Below are positions 36,675 to 49,543 of a stretch of DNA of 64,000 bases, piece by piece (positions within the stretch are counted from its first letter, which is position 1; each line of letters opens with the position of its first letter). The notes under the pieces were generated by a model. It was not told where the DNA came from. It was given only the letters and a program-made list of their open reading frames with translations, and ran no database searches. The position numbers and the translations under genes are program-made. The DNA is from Entonaema liquescens (lineage: Eukaryota; Ascomycota; Sordariomycetes; Xylariales; Xylariaceae): NCBI GenBank assembly GCA_902805475.1, contig CADCSX010000011.1, positions 1,428,001 through 1,492,000 on the forward strand, in the 5' to 3' direction.

Positions 36675-37113
36675 TTAAAAAGATTTCTTAAATTGAAACC
36701 CTAACCCGTATAGGATCATTTTCTCGTTCAATCCGTACTTTGCCATGTCGTAAAGCCCTTCCCTAATGCCCGGGTCTCGGTAGTCGACATTGTAAACCGC
36801 GTGACTGCCAGTTGAGATTACAAGGACCACACCAGTTCCGAGATCCGTTCCAAGCTCAATGCCGCTCATACGGTAGAGACTCTCGATCGAGAATCCACGT
36901 CGTAGGCTAGTGGGGAGTTCAAGTCAGCGATGGTTACTTCAAGAAGAGGTTAGAGGATTCGACGCAACAAAGGGGGAGGGGTAGCGATTCTTATGGGGGT
37001 AGGGGTTAAAATGCTAACTACTACCGAGGCGTATTAAGAAAAGACGTAGGGGTAACTTGATTTACATACATTTTACGAACTGTCAGATCGCATCTCTCTG
37101 CCCAATCTGCCAT
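36675..37113 (-). CDS. Small hypothetical protein, paralogue of the 38-kb gene
   Basis: Model complement(36675..36906, 37070..37113), 91 aa, with a 163-nt intron (GTATGT...CCACTAG) that joins MADWAERCDLTVRK to LRRGFSIESLYRMSGIELG in frame. No family recognised. The core reads LGTGVVLVIST, then DPGIREGLYDMAKYGLNEK and MILYGLGFQFKKSF. The same order of motifs occurs in the gene at 37949-38657 (YGVALVAEI, DPKLQRRLREMA, VKEFRFSLGGGGVWF), so the two look like diverged tandem copies on the same strand about 0.8 kb apart. The protein has no signal peptide or membrane segment. Confidence is moderate because the exon join is by eye and no homologue is known to me. Confidence 0.5.
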
Positions 37114-37948
37114 TGTGATGGTTGCGTTTGGGTACTATGCCTATTCTCGCAGGATCTTGTTTTGGCTCGGTAGGGTCAAGCAACTATTGAGATAATTTTT
37201 GAAAACTGACTCCGGTACTACCCGACGAATAATTTGTTTAGTGTTTGATATTTTTGAGATAATACTATGACTCTTCGACGTTAGAGTATTTGGTGTATTC
37301 TCTTGCGTAAGTATATTGGAATGGATGATAAAAACTAAGCAACCCCGGGGAAGGCCGAATATATTAGACTATAGAGAAAAGCGACTCCCCTCAGCTGGTC
37401 ATAAAGCTTTAGTTATAGATATAAGAAAGCTGCAGGCTATCCTTTGTCTTCCGTCATTATACTATTCTATATGAGGGGGGCATGATTTGTTACCGCATTC
37501 AACTCGACAAAGACGACTATATCACCATGTAGACGGGCATAGCTATCCAAATAAAAGCATTGTTATTGAGTTGAGAGAAACATGGAGTATCAATAAACCA
37601 GAGATGACGATGGCATGCTCTTATACCGAGATGTGTCCTCGTGGATGAGCTTAATACGGCGTATAGCGTCCAATCAGGACGAATGGTTCATTTTTTACAC
37701 CAACCAAATAAATCAAGTTTAAGCGGATACGCCATCACGTCAAGACTGTACTTATGTACACATAAGCTGGAAGAGAGAAATACATTTATCTGTTATGTAT
37801 ATTCAGGACAGTTATCCCCAAGGATAGTAGCCAGATTAAAACGTAGCTCCGATAGGGCGGTCTCATGCGGGCTTTACTATACTGATGACATTGAGCTTCT
37901 ATAGTAAGGACATCTTGATACAAAGATAGCTGTCGAGGAGTCATGCTT
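37114..37948. other. Intergenic region between the two paralogous small genes
   Basis: AT-rich, with no recognisable coding content. It includes the 5' flank of the smaller gene. Confidence 0.5.
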
Positions 37949-38657
37949 TTAATCCGAGTCCAAAAGCAGCTCGGACGTATTCTCTTCAGCAACAGGTGTC
38001 CTTTGTTGAGAGGGGTCGCCTTCTTCAGCTATATGCTCCGCTTCGTCATCTACCTTTTTAAGAATCGTATCAGACCCCGGCGAAGTGTCAGCTTCTTGAC
38101 TTTCAGTAATTGGCTGGGTGGCTTTATGAAGGTCGGTCACTACGGTAGTGGGTTAATAATTGCCTTAGGTAATTATCTCGAAGAAGAGTGTTTAATGAGA
38201 AGGGAATAAAAACCAACTCACCTTTGAACCAAAACCAGACTCCGCCACCCCCGAGTGAAAACCGAAATTCCTTTACTTCTACATTACAAGCCATTTCCCT
38301 TAGTCTTCTCTGGAGTTTAGGGTCATATAATGTGCACTGCTCCTTGATTTTCCGTCTGATTTCCGCTACGAGAGCTACACCATAACCTTCGTCTATTTCC
38401 CAATAATCAGGCCCAAGGCCGTACAGAATTATTTTCTTTCCCAAGACTACATCTACCGTCTTTTCGATAGCTTGGTTGATATTCCTCCACTCCTCTGCTG
38501 AAAGAGCCACCTCAGGTCCACCCTTAAGGGCAGCGTGTCTTCGATCGTTAGATTCGGGAGTCCTGGGCGGTTGATCGGACTTCTGGTTCGACGATGGTTG
38601 AGGAGTGTTAGATTGTTTGCCCTTATTGGGAACTTGCTTTCTTGTGCTAGTTGACAT
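37949..38657 (-). CDS. Hypothetical protein, larger paralogue of the 36.7-kb gene
   Basis: Model complement(37949..38139, 38222..38657), with an 82-nt intron (GTGAGT...CCGTAG); 208 aa if translation starts at the Met of MSTSTRKQVPNKG. A hydrophilic, Pro/Ser/Gln-rich N-terminus leads to a compact domain: ALSAEEWRNINQAIEKTVDV, KKIILYGLGPDYWEID, GYGVALVAEIRRKIKEQ, LYDPKLQRRLREMACNV, FRFSLGGGGVWFWFK, then an acidic tail (KKVDDEAEHIAEEGD). No family recognised. Two other starts are possible: the in-frame Met at 38708, which would add a hydrophobic stretch (PLAILIFLAYA), or a short upstream exon beginning at 38758 (ATGAATCCCCAGA then GTAAGT), spliced to CTTTCTAG at about 38670. The second has the better splice signals. 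Confidence 0.6.
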
Positions 38658-38758
38658 GGTCGCATATGCTAGAAAGATAAGGATAGCTAACGGGTTTGTC
38701 GGTCGCATAACTCCTTGAAGTCCTTACCCAGGCAATTATACTTACTCTGGGGATTCAT

Positions 38759-41700
38759 TGGAGTCTGATGCGCTGTAATGAAGCAGGACTCCTTTATTGC
38801 AGTTGCTTCACTAGTAAACATATCCTTCATAACTAGAGCCTGGTAAAGCGAAAGTACAAAGACTATCTCTAATCCAAGAGACCAGTTTCATATCTACGGG
38901 GAGAAGCATGCTGTCCCGATACACCCCGTACGGAAATAGGTGAATAGAAAATCATATGTTGAAACATAGAGGTAGTGTTATCAGTACCATCGAAATTTCC
39001 CGCGCAGCCTATAGTACCTGACGTCTTCTTTTCGGTTATGAACTTCTCAAAGAAGTCGGGAGACACGCCTTACTACATGCCTAAGCCTTGTGGTGTTAGT
39101 TATGAGGTATATGAAACTGTCACGAAAGAGGAGCTCTTAGGTATACGTGGAAGACAATATCTAATATGATGGACTTTCTCCTTATTCGCTCATGGTGACT
39201 GATCCAGCGCCAAACCTTGAGGGGATTTTGGACTATGTCAAATGCGTCGAGTCGTTTGAGATGAAATAAAGAGAACGAGATAACTTGCATGCCTGACTTT
39301 GGCTGGTAGGTCAAATGCTCATAATATCCTAAGCTATACCAACGCCCGTGAAAGTTCCCGCCCGAGGTAATATATTAGACATTGAGATTGAAGGCACAAG
39401 GTACGATCTTGGTATTAAGAGGCATGATCACGGTCCGACTCATCTCATCTTCCGGATAGACTAAGAATTCATCTGGAGAGCGCGCTGTAAGAGGTATATG
39501 CAGACTGGATGGTTGGTTGCATTATCTGCGTGATGATACTTTACGGGTGTAAGAATGCTTATAAGGGCTGTCTCCGTGTAAGTTGGGTCTTGGTCATAGG
39601 GTATCTCGGATACTACTTAAACGTGCTAATTCGGGATGATAATAAGCTATAAAGATGGGGGAGTATTAAATAGGAGTTAAGTCAGAATCATATAATTGCG
39701 TATTAAGCTAAGGTGACGTTGGTAGGAATGAGGTTGTTGGTAGGCGACTTTGATGTACTCGGCGGCTGCGTGACATGCATCACAGCCTGCAGGAGGCAGA
39801 ATTGGGAATGGTTACCCGCGCGCCACATTACAGTAAGGCAGCTGGGATTTCGGTAAGGGGAGCTCCTCTGGGATGTAATAATACGTAGCTCCAAGAATGG
39901 AACATTACATACGTGTACATCCTAGTTTGTAGGAGGACGACGGGGAGAGATCCGAGAGCTTAATTAATCGCAGCTGTCAGGCGTAATAGGGGTTGATCTT
40001 AGTCCGAAAGTCGCGGTTCTCTCTCTCTCTCTTTTTTTTCTTTTTTATATAATTTATCGGATCTACGGTATGATGAAGGTAGTCTAGATGCGGGATCGGC
40101 AGAGCCTCGACTGAGCTAGAACTGACTCGGCGCGCCCTTTGCAAATCTGTGGCCCGCGGCTACAGAGCCGGTAAGAAACCATTAGACGGCTGCCTTAATA
40201 TTAGTGAGTGAAGCAACTGGGTGAAACTACGAGGTCACAATACATGCTATGCTGGTGGTACTCGACAAAGGTTATTCGTTATATCAGCATGTGGTGGTAG
40301 GGAGAGGGATATATATTTCTTGGTACTTACAGATGGATCAACGGAAGCGAGGGGACGACTTACAAGAGTATTTTAGCTTGAATAGGTGAGCTGGTAATAC
40401 TTGGCAACGATGTATGCAAGCACCAACTTGTCTTAGGTCATGAAGTCACGAAGCTGCGAGGCCGGTTGCCGACGGGGTTGGCGACTTTACACGTACTTCG
40501 CATATGAATGTATTCGTAAGATACATTAACATATACGGATTAACATGATTGATATATTGTAGTGGAGATACCGGTTCTCACCGGATCTTTTTTTTTTTTT
40601 GCACGATTATACATGAAATCACCCGGCGCTAAGCTTGAATGTCGCCTCCATCTTATGATACGACACTCATTTCCCGGCTCGTCGTCAATGGTGTAGCGGG
40701 CCGCACAAAAGTATATTTTTAGGCATCAAATATACCCCGTTTGATTGTCGTATGATACTGAGGCTCTTGAGGCCTAAGTTTACACAAGGCACAAGTTAAA
40801 TCGTACAAGACGTAAGATGCGAAATAGTTTATGGATAATACTTGACTCTTAATGTATACTTGGGGTACTTATAGAATGAAGATAGCTGCCTTTTACATAC
40901 GCATATTTTTGACATGTTCGGTTACTTTACAGATGACCACTGGCTGACGTGCTGCTGCAAGTAATACCGTTAAATGGGGTATTGTTAAGGGATGTAGTGT
41001 AAAAGTCACCATGTAAATAGGGTCAATATGTGACGACCCCTTCCATTTCGGAGCTTACATGGCACGGGGAGTAGACGAGTTTCACCAGGTAAGACAGAGA
41101 GAAACCTGGGCACCTATGGAATACGCGTGTGATGTCAAGTTGCGTCGCAGCCTACCGCCACCTGAGGCCAAGAATTGGTAATTTTTTTTTTTGAACTTGT
41201 GAAAATCCTTTGCCGCCCGGTGGATCAAGTTATTTTTGGACCGGCGAAAAGCTACCTATGCCCTCCCTTAAGGGCCATTGTAAGCTTCCAAGGTTCTTAA
41301 AAGACGTCAACGAGAAAAAATAGGGGGGGAGGATATCAACAACTATAACATTCGGTTTGTAATTTGAAGTTCGCAGCATGGAAACTTATTCGAATTGCAT
41401 TGTAATTGCATCTTATCCCGCGAATCAATACACGCCAGCGTAGGGGTTAAATCCGTCGATCTTCTATGGTCGTGTCATACTGCTAGGCGTTTAATACCTT
41501 TCCGCATGAGGCATGAGTTCGCGATGCAAATTTGGGGGGAAGGGGGGGAAATGGGGGCTTTCATGCTTAAATAATAATCACTTAAATAGTAATAGTTAAA
41601 AGATTCTTGTTGAAGTTAAGTTTAATACGAGCAACTACTCCAAATATAAAATAACTAGCCCGACTTAAATACTTCTTAGTAATATTCATTTATTTATTAC

Positions 41701-43798
41701 TTATCTAATGTACCTAGATTGAAGTTAACATTATCCGTTTGTGTTTGAAAATGCCGCTTTTAATTGAATAGTTTACAAGAGAGTCCACAATGTGACAAGA
41801 GAGCTTACATAGCTTCCAGAGCTTCCTATCCGGATCTATCACCACTTTGGTGCGCCTTTTCGTGATCCTCCTCGTGGTCCCCCTCGTGCTCTGTTCCGAC
41901 GTATTAGGTACATGCACGTACATACGCATTATACCGCATGACTATACTGCATGAATGTAGTCTACATGGTAGTATATACATGTAGTAGCTGATCGTAGCT
42001 GATTTCTTCTCGCAGTCTTGTCAGGGTCTGGATTGGTTTCCTCTATACTATTGGTTCGAGATGGATGGAGCTATCCGAAATTGTATTCTTACCGTTCACA
42101 ATGCATTTTCAAACAATGCGCCTTTCAACGCTTCAAATGGGGCTCGGTTTTTTACACTTCACCACTCGGGCGTCTCAAAATAAACATGGTGCAATGTGTC
42201 AGTTGTTTGACTGCATGTTTTCTCTCTCTTTCTCTTGTCAGGCTTAGGTACAGCATCTCACTATTGTTGCACTAAAGGTTCGATGCTTACGGCGTCTTTA
42301 TTATGTTTTGTATCATTGAGAGAATGCGAAAAAAAAAGGCGAAAGAACAATGATTACGGTACCTTAGGTAAAGGCAACTGCCGATTCTGATATTCTGAAA
42401 CTAGCGATCCCATTGCTAAGGGTCACTGCCCAGGACCATTGAGCAACCCACCATTTGAATTGAATTCCACCCTGAAAGAGGCATCTGCAGAGGGGGTAAG
42501 CCCGCCTATTGAGTTACAAAAGTCTTCCATATGCTAGGTACATGGTTAGGTAGTGGTATTACCTATATTACATGTACTTCATGCAGCTTTGTACGGCGTT
42601 ACAGTGTTGGGAGATACTTACCCCAAAAGCTAATGACTGTACCTACCTGTATTATGTGGTGCGTTAAGTCAATAGGTAATTGTAGGTACCGTACCTACAG
42701 TACCAATGTACCCTAAGCCTGGGTGAGGTGACTTTGGCTTCTTTAATGCGGTACATACACAGAGGATGCAGTTACACTGAGCAGGTCGTTCCAGGTCCTC
42801 TTACTTACAATTGTAATTGTCAGCCACAGTTGCCTTAATTCATTCGTCCACTAAAAATGTAAAGTACAATTGACTCCCCAGAACAAAGCCACCTAGTCAA
42901 CCAGTAAGCCAACCCAGCCTGCCAGCCAGACCATCCAGGAAAGCTAAGCGGACACTTGCACCCACTTTCAGCGCGCCAAAAACCCAATCAGTGCCAGGGT
43001 CGGTCCTGCCCAGCTTTATGAGGCGCGCCCAACCCCATTCCAGCCCATCCCTCCACTCAGGCCAAATTCGTCCACCGCCGTCTCATTCTTCCTTTTCTCT
43101 CTCCCCCTACCGAACCTAACCACTAACTTTCCATCTTTCCCATACACCCACTCGCCGTCGTATTCGACTGAGACGTGTTACTTGACCGACGAAATTAATT
43201 CGATATTCGACGGCCACGTCTTCTACTTTTATCTTTTGCCCTCCACCCTCTCTCTATTCTTTCCCATCCATTTTCCATTTTCTCCTTTGACGCCAGTAAA
43301 TTTGCTGGTTACAGCCGCTACAAACGTTCAGGTAAGACAACATCTCCCTTTTTTGTACTTCTGCTTTCGGTCGGATCCCTCCATTCCATTGTAATCCTCA
43401 GTCGATTTTGAGCATTCGCTCCAAAGTCCCCTTCATGATTGAGAGTTTGAACAGAACTTTTTTCTACTTGTCTCGTCGCCTTATCTTGCCTTAGAGGTAC
43501 CTTTTTTGATTTATTATTCTAATCACACTTCCTCTTCGTCACTCTTTATGGTCAAACACTTCCTGTTGTTTTTGTACGTTGAAAAGCCATATTGAATGGA
43601 CTGGTTCCGAACATCAAACCAAATGACCACAGCTGCCTATCAGGTGGATTTTTGTCTTGCTAACTACAATTTAAATAGGCTGACCATAATTGTCTCGATA
43701 GACGTTCATCGACCCAGCGAGTCGATTAACCCCCCAGGAATCGACTTCTCTTTCAATCCGTCTTCGTCGAGCTTCGTAGCTCAACCCCAATAGTCAGC
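38759..43798. other. Gene-poor AT-rich region, 5 kb
   Basis: No coding sequence recognised. It contains a CT-repeat running into T-tracts at 40019-40048, T-runs near 40590 and 41180, G-runs near 41533 and a cluster of GTAGGTACC/TACCTACAGTACC motifs at 42530-42715. The final 700 bases (43080-43798) are CT-rich and are probably the promoter and 5' UTR of the casein kinase gene, perhaps with a leader intron (GTAAGA at 43332). A frame at 38975-39169 looks protein-like but could not be extended. Confidence 0.6.
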
Positions 43799-45389
43799 AT
43801 GACTACAATGGTATGTCGTTATTTTAGTCATCATGGTCATATCTAGCGGTGGAGCATGTCGTAGGATTGTCTTGATTGCTGTCTAGATAGTGGAGACCGA
43901 ATGTCGGTGTGCGTTGATGGGGTACCCCTATAGTCAACATGAAGACGTCTTCAGAAATCTGTCTCGCGGAGCTTTCGGTTGTTTCAAGCATGGGATACGA
44001 TCGGAAAGTGAGAGCTAACTGATGCTGACCTGTTGCAGGATCTCCGTGTCGGTAATAAGTACCGCATCGGTCGAAAGATCGGTTCCGGCTCGTTCGGTGA
44101 TATCTATCTTGGCACCAACATAATTTCAGGCGAAGAAATTGCCATCAAATTAGAGTCTGTCAAGGCTAAGCATCCCCAACTCGAATATGAGGCTCGAGTT
44201 TACAAATCTCTTGCTGGCGGCGTCGGTATCCCTTTCGTCCGCTGGTTTGGAACCGAATGCGACTACAATGCCATGGTCCTAGATCTTCTAGGCCCTAGTC
44301 TGGAAGATCTCTTCAACTTTTGCAACAGAAAGTTCTCCTTGAAGACGGTGCTGCTCCTTGCCGACCAACTGATTTCCCGAATCGAATATATCCACGCTAA
44401 ATCATTTATCCATCGTGATATCAAGCCTGACAACTTCTTGATGGGCATCGGTAAGCGCGGTAACCAGGTCAATGTAATTGACTTTGGCCTGGCCAAGAAA
44501 TACCGAGACCCCAAGACTCACTTCCATATTCCTTACCGTGAGAACAAGAACTTGACTGGTACTGCCCGATATGCATCAATTAACACCCATCTTGGTGTCG
44601 GTAAGTAAATGTTCTTGCATAATTTATTTGTAATCAAAACTAACGGGGGTAGAACAATCCCGACGTGACGACATGGAATCGTTGGGCTACGTGATGCTCT
44701 ACTTTTGCCGAGGCTCTCTTCCTTGGCAGGGCCTGAAGGCTGCTACAAAGAAGCAGAAGTATGACCGCATCATGGAAAAGAAGATGACTACGCCGACCGA
44801 GGTTCTTTGCCGTGGTTTCCCCAATGAATTTGCTATTTACTTGAACTACACTCGTTCTCTTCGGTTTGATGATAAGCCCGACTATAGCTACCTTCGAAAG
44901 ATCTTCCGCGACCTCTTCGTCCGTGAAGGGTTCCAGTACGACTACGTTTTCGACTGGACCGTCTACAAGTACCAAAAGAATGCCCAGGCAATTGCTCAGG
45001 CAGCCGGCCAGGGTGAGAATGAAGACGACAAGGCCCGACGAACTACTGCTACAGCAGGTCAGGCTACCCAATCTGGTGCTGTAAAGCCGAATCCAATTCC
45101 CAGCTCTCGCCGTAAGGTAATCGAGCGCGGTGTTCCCGGTGTTGACACTCCAGAAACCAACCGTGCCGTCGGAGGAAGCGACAGGATGTGAGTGTCTCGC
45201 CAGCCCAGCCCAAGCATTCCTAGTAAGGAATCATTTTTCCTTCGAGTTTGGTGTGATTTACAGCGCTAGACGGAGGAATTGCTGACACGATTTGCTGACA
45301 CTTCAGTTTGCGGTAACAGGCTGCGATCAGCTTCCAAAGGCCAGGGTGCTGGCTCTGGATATGCATCCGGATCCTACCGACCGAAATGA
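43799..45389 (+). CDS. Casein kinase 1 (CK1 delta/Hrr25 type)
   Basis: Exons join(43799..43810, 44039..44600, 44653..45187, 45320..45389), 392 aa. The first coding exon is just 12 nt (MTTM), then a 228-nt intron. Kinase motifs: IGSGSFGDIYLG (P-loop), EIAIKLE (Lys), SFIHRDIKPDNFLMG (catalytic loop), NVIDFGLAKKYRD (DFG) and GTARYASINTHLG (the CK1-specific SIN motif). The kinase domain ends near residue 300 and is followed by a basic, Gln/Ala-rich tail (YKYQKNAQAIAQAAGQG) typical of fungal CK1a. Family roles: cell cycle, DNA damage, vesicle traffic, and in Neurospora phosphorylation of the clock protein FRQ. There is no C-terminal prenylation motif, so it is not of the plasma-membrane Yck type. 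The last intron has two possible acceptors (see findings). Confidence 0.97.
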
Positions 45390-47387
45390 TTCGACGGCAT
45401 TTTCACATTAGTGATGACTGTTGCGCTGTAGCGGGCTTGCCGAATGTTTGACCTGCACAATGGAAAGTAACTCGGAATCGTAGTAGCCTCATTAATCTTC
45501 CTCTGCATTGGCTCTGGAACATCCCGCCAAAGGAACCTACGCCTATTATTGCCGGATAGAGGACCACGCACGATCCCTTTCATATCGTATGGATTGCTAT
45601 TGTTTCCGTTCTTCGATGGCTCTCGGTTTACCACTCAATTCCGTGGCTCGAACAACCTGGTAATACTAGAAGGCGTAGATTTGTGACCCGTTCACATTCG
45701 ACGTTTTTCTTATGTGTGGCTAGGTTTGTTTGAACGGCACTTCCGGCACTCTGATTCGTTCGGTGTGTCGTTATGGAATTAAGTCTATCATGGCATGTCA
45801 ACCTCAATTCTTTACTTTTCAATAATGCGTATGAAGTAGAGGATGACGCCTACCCGGAGCCTGAGCTTCTACAACTATAGAACCGACATTGTTCTGTTTT
45901 GAGTTGATGACGCTCCTTCGATGCGATCGATCAGCCTTCTGATATGACGAGCTTCTTTGGTTTCCTTTTCGCTTCTTCGATGGTTTCTTTTCGTTCATTT
46001 TCCCATTCGGACTTTGCATCGTTATGCCAATCTCCTCTCCTGGGGATGTTATAATGAAGTGGTGGGAGTTCGTCTTAGGATGTTCAGCAATGTCAATCGC
46101 CAGCCTAATGGTTCCCCGCAGCCCATTCTCACCGAAAATCACACAGACCAGGACTCGGGTTCAGATCTACGTTATTTACATGGGCGGAGCTCGCAGCTTA
46201 CGTACTATGGATACATGCTATCGGCCTTGCCGTCGATAGTGGTAAAATCTCATCCAGTGGCTAGAAGTATCCCTTTGCCTGGTTGAGGTGGATTAATAAG
46301 GACGGGGCAGTGTCTATCCCACACAATCGGCCAGTAGCAATATCCATGGACCCCGGGTTCGTTGACCTCTTATCACCCTAGAAGTACGACTTTCAAGAGA
46401 TACTGCGAGACTTGACAAGAGACGCCGTCCATGTTTATGGCAGATTGGAAGCGTCGGTGGAGCGCACTCACGAAGTATGGATAGAGAGGAGGGTTTTCGC
46501 GACGATGATGACAGACAATACACGCTAGCTAGTTACACAGAATGAATTCTATTTGCATTATCATGAACTGATTAGAGTAGTACGGTAATTGACAAGGCGA
46601 GACTGCGTAATAATTTCGAGCTTGCTATAGTAAATACGCTCTAAGCAAGGGAATGTAATTTTGGCCAATAGTAAAAGGCAATTATTTGGTAGAAGCGGCT
46701 ATCCGGAGAGGCTGTGCACATTCTCAAAGATCACATGGCCTTTTATAGTCCTCTATAAGCACCTGATCTAAGCAGGTTTTGGCCAGGGATGAGACATTTA
46801 AGATGGTCATAGAGACCCTGCTTTGAAGAGGCAAAAAAGGGAAATGGAATCATATAAGAACAGGCAAGTTGGCGTCAGACTTGTAGGACAGGAAAACAAG
46901 ATAACAGGATAGGTACAGTACCTATTATGCTCGTATAATACCGAATTCGGCAGGACCCTGAATATCCGTACCCGGTAGCCGAGAGTTGGATATCGATGAC
47001 ATAATATCTATTACGCGGGAAAGAAAGAAGGAGGTTTCAGAAGCTCGGATACCCTTTCTCTACTCACACTGTTGACCTAGGGACACTTCCTAACTTAGGA
47101 ATCACAAGTACCTAAGATAGTGCCTCCATTAGACCCGATTTCTTAGGAAGGAAAGACTCGAAAGGTGCTACAAGCACGCATATACAATACACAATACATA
47201 TAACTAACATAAATAACATAGTTAGACCTTGGAAACTTGCAGCTTTTACTTTTTTTTTTTTTGGAAGATTGGAGCTCCATTCTATTACGACGTTGACCGC
47301 ATACCGCATACCGCATATCCCAATACCAATCACGCGTACAGGAAGGGAATAATACACCGAATACCTTGTTCCAATTCGTCTGCGAAG
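45390..47387. other. Intergenic region, 2 kb, unclear
   Basis: Overlapping open frames lie on both strands at 45820-46290, for example a minus frame with ENGLRGTIRLAIDIAEHP. Neither could be extended to a convincing gene. The remainder is AT-rich, with a T-run at 47250-47262 in front of the phosphatase gene. Confidence 0.5.
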
Positions 47388-48925
47388 ATGAATCCAGTCC
47401 CGACGCTGGATGTCTTCATACTCACGTTCAATGCTGCGAAGCACCAAATCAGCATTCCCGCCTTTGCGCGACATTTATACAATGCATTTGGACAGAATGC
47501 TTCGCATCTTCCAGAATTGGTTGTCATGTAAGTACCATACCATAGAGTATCATATAATACGTTGAATAGCTACCTAGTTGAGCAATAGTTAATTGTTCAT
47601 TTAGTTCCCTCCAGGAAATGGCACCACTAGCTCAGGCCTTCATCGGTTCCTACATGCTCAATCCCTATTTCCACCGTTACGAGTCAGCCGTAAATATTGC
47701 AGCTGCTAAATTCGCCGCCGAAGTAGAGCGCCAGGATCCCCCGAAAGACCATCCGTACACGCTGGTAACCACGCGTAATGTCGGTATGACAGGCATTCTA
47801 CTCTTCGCTCGCGACCCGGATATGGTGAAACATTTACGGACTACGGAAGTTGGCTTTGGTACCGGCGACATGGCCAATAAAGGAGCTGTAGGGCTTCGGT
47901 TGCAGTACAACAAAGGAAATGCGGACGGCTCTTTATTGGCATCAACCGAACTCACCTTCGTTAGCGCTCACCTAGCTGCCATGGAGTGGAATCTCGAAAA
48001 GAGGAACAAGAATTGGGAGACTATCGTCTCAGGTCTCGTATTTGACGATCCCAAGAAATACACCGAGGGCGAAGTAACACGCTCCACCCGTCAGGATGAC
48101 AGTGAATCCGAGGCCCAGCAAGCTCTACTTTCGCCGGATAGGACCGAAAAGTCCCTGCACGATATTTCTATATATAAGCCTAATGCCCATCTCTTTGTTG
48201 CTGGCGATCTAAACTATCGTATATCCAAGAGTGCGCCAGCTTCGGATTCTACATTTCCTGATCGCAATCCCGATAGCGCCCCCGAAGATCCTAATCACTT
48301 TTCTCACTTCTTAGCTCGTGACCAGCTTACTGCGGAGAGAGCCGCTGGCCGCACATTGCACGGATTGTGCGAGGCAGAAATCAAGTTTCCGCCAACTTAC
48401 AAGCTGGTACTATCACCGAAATCAAAACCACACGGCGGGCTCGATGGTGTCGGAGACGAGGAGGATGACATGGACGATGTCGAATGGTCCTGGGCTCTCC
48501 ATCGATGGCCTGGCTGGTGTGACCGAATTTTGTTCCAAGAGATACCCTGGTGGGCCAAAGAGACCGTCGGTGATAAAAGTATGAATATCCTGGCATACAA
48601 TGCGCTTCCTCCGGTCAGATCGAGCGACCATAAGGCGGTGTTCTTGCGCGTAGAGGTTCCGATGCTTGAGAGTAACTGTCTGGTACCTCCCGACTCGGCT
48701 ATAGAGGTAGAGTCTAGAGCAAAAGATGCCAGCGGCCTACCTGACCCTCGCATCCTGCTCCCATTCCCAATCGACGCCCAGTCCTGGGAACACCGAGCAC
48801 AGATCCGAAAGTGGGAGTCAACCATAGGCTGGTCGATGCTGATCTCACAGTCTAAAGAGAGTATAGTGGTGTTCATTACTCTACTCCTCGTCGGTCTCGG
48901 TACTTGGTGGTATAGGTCTCGATAG
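47388..48925 (+). CDS. Inositol polyphosphate 5-phosphatase, tail-anchored
   Basis: Exons join(47388..47527, 47605..48925), 486 aa, with a 77-nt intron (GTAAGT...ATTTAG). It has the DNase I-like fold of the 5-phosphatase family: VFILTFNAAKHQ, VVISLQEMAPLAQAF, GFGTGDMANKGAVGLR, TFVSAHLAAMEWNLEKRN, VAGDLNYRIS, FPPTYKL, WPGWCDRILF and VRSSDHKAVF. The GDLNYR, WCDRIL and SDHKAV boxes carry the metal-binding and catalytic residues and are intact. Expected reaction: removal of the 5-phosphate from phosphoinositides. A single hydrophobic segment near the end (SIVVFITLLLVGLGTWWY), followed by RSR, indicates a tail anchor in an internal membrane (inference). No SAC or SH2 domain is present. Confidence 0.93.
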
Positions 48926-49543
48926 GGGTCAGCCTTGCTACGTCTTGCAGAATGGACGACTGGCTCTCAGGTAGGCTGGTCGCGAATAGGCTGGCCATGG
49001 ATTAAAAGGACCCAAGCTAGGTAGTTGCGTTTAAACGGCCCTGTTTAGATATGACTACGCTTCGCCTTTGATTTTGTTACAACGTATGGCCATCCGATGA
49101 TGGATCTACATTTTTTGGGTGGTTATTTTCATTTCCACCTCGTCAGGAACTAATAGCGGCTTATAAGAGGTTTTGGTCTTAGTATTTTAAACGGGTTTGT
49201 TAGAGGAGTGGATGGCGGCAACTGGTGATTATACCCTTATATGAAAGACGAAAGGCGTTGTTCTATATACACTTTAGACGGGCCATAGAGGTCTAGTAAT
49301 GCCTTAGACTCACCCAGGGTCTTTACTGGACTTGTAAGATCATGAGAATATTATAAATACGATCTTAAAATTTTGGTATAGCTTCCGGATACGGAGATTG
49401 ACGCCACCCGCATTATCACGAAGGGTCTTTGTTAGTGCTAGTAGTTCTATAAACTTTTATGTGCAGCTGCTCCCTAACAAAGCTATTCTCAATAGCATTG
49501 TATCATTTAGCATACTACTCCCTCCCTCCTCTTCTCAGAAGAC
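48926..49543. other. Intergenic region, no gene seen
   Basis: 3' flank of the phosphatase gene and promoter of the kinase-like gene. No recognisable coding content. Confidence 0.6.

Noticed and set aside
38975..39169. Plus-strand frame with protein-like content (YYMPKPCGVSYEVYETVTKE)
   Set aside because: No ATG start at its head, no clear upstream exon and no known homologue; kept only as a note in the intergenic entry.
36200..43000. CRISPR-like or secondary-metabolite cluster
   Set aside because: No regularly spaced repeats and no polyketide, peptide synthetase or terpene enzyme genes are present in the window.
45819..46286. Overlapping long frames on both strands behind the casein kinase gene
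   Set aside because: Both are about 108 codons and neither extends with proper splice sites; they cannot both be real and there is no motif to choose.
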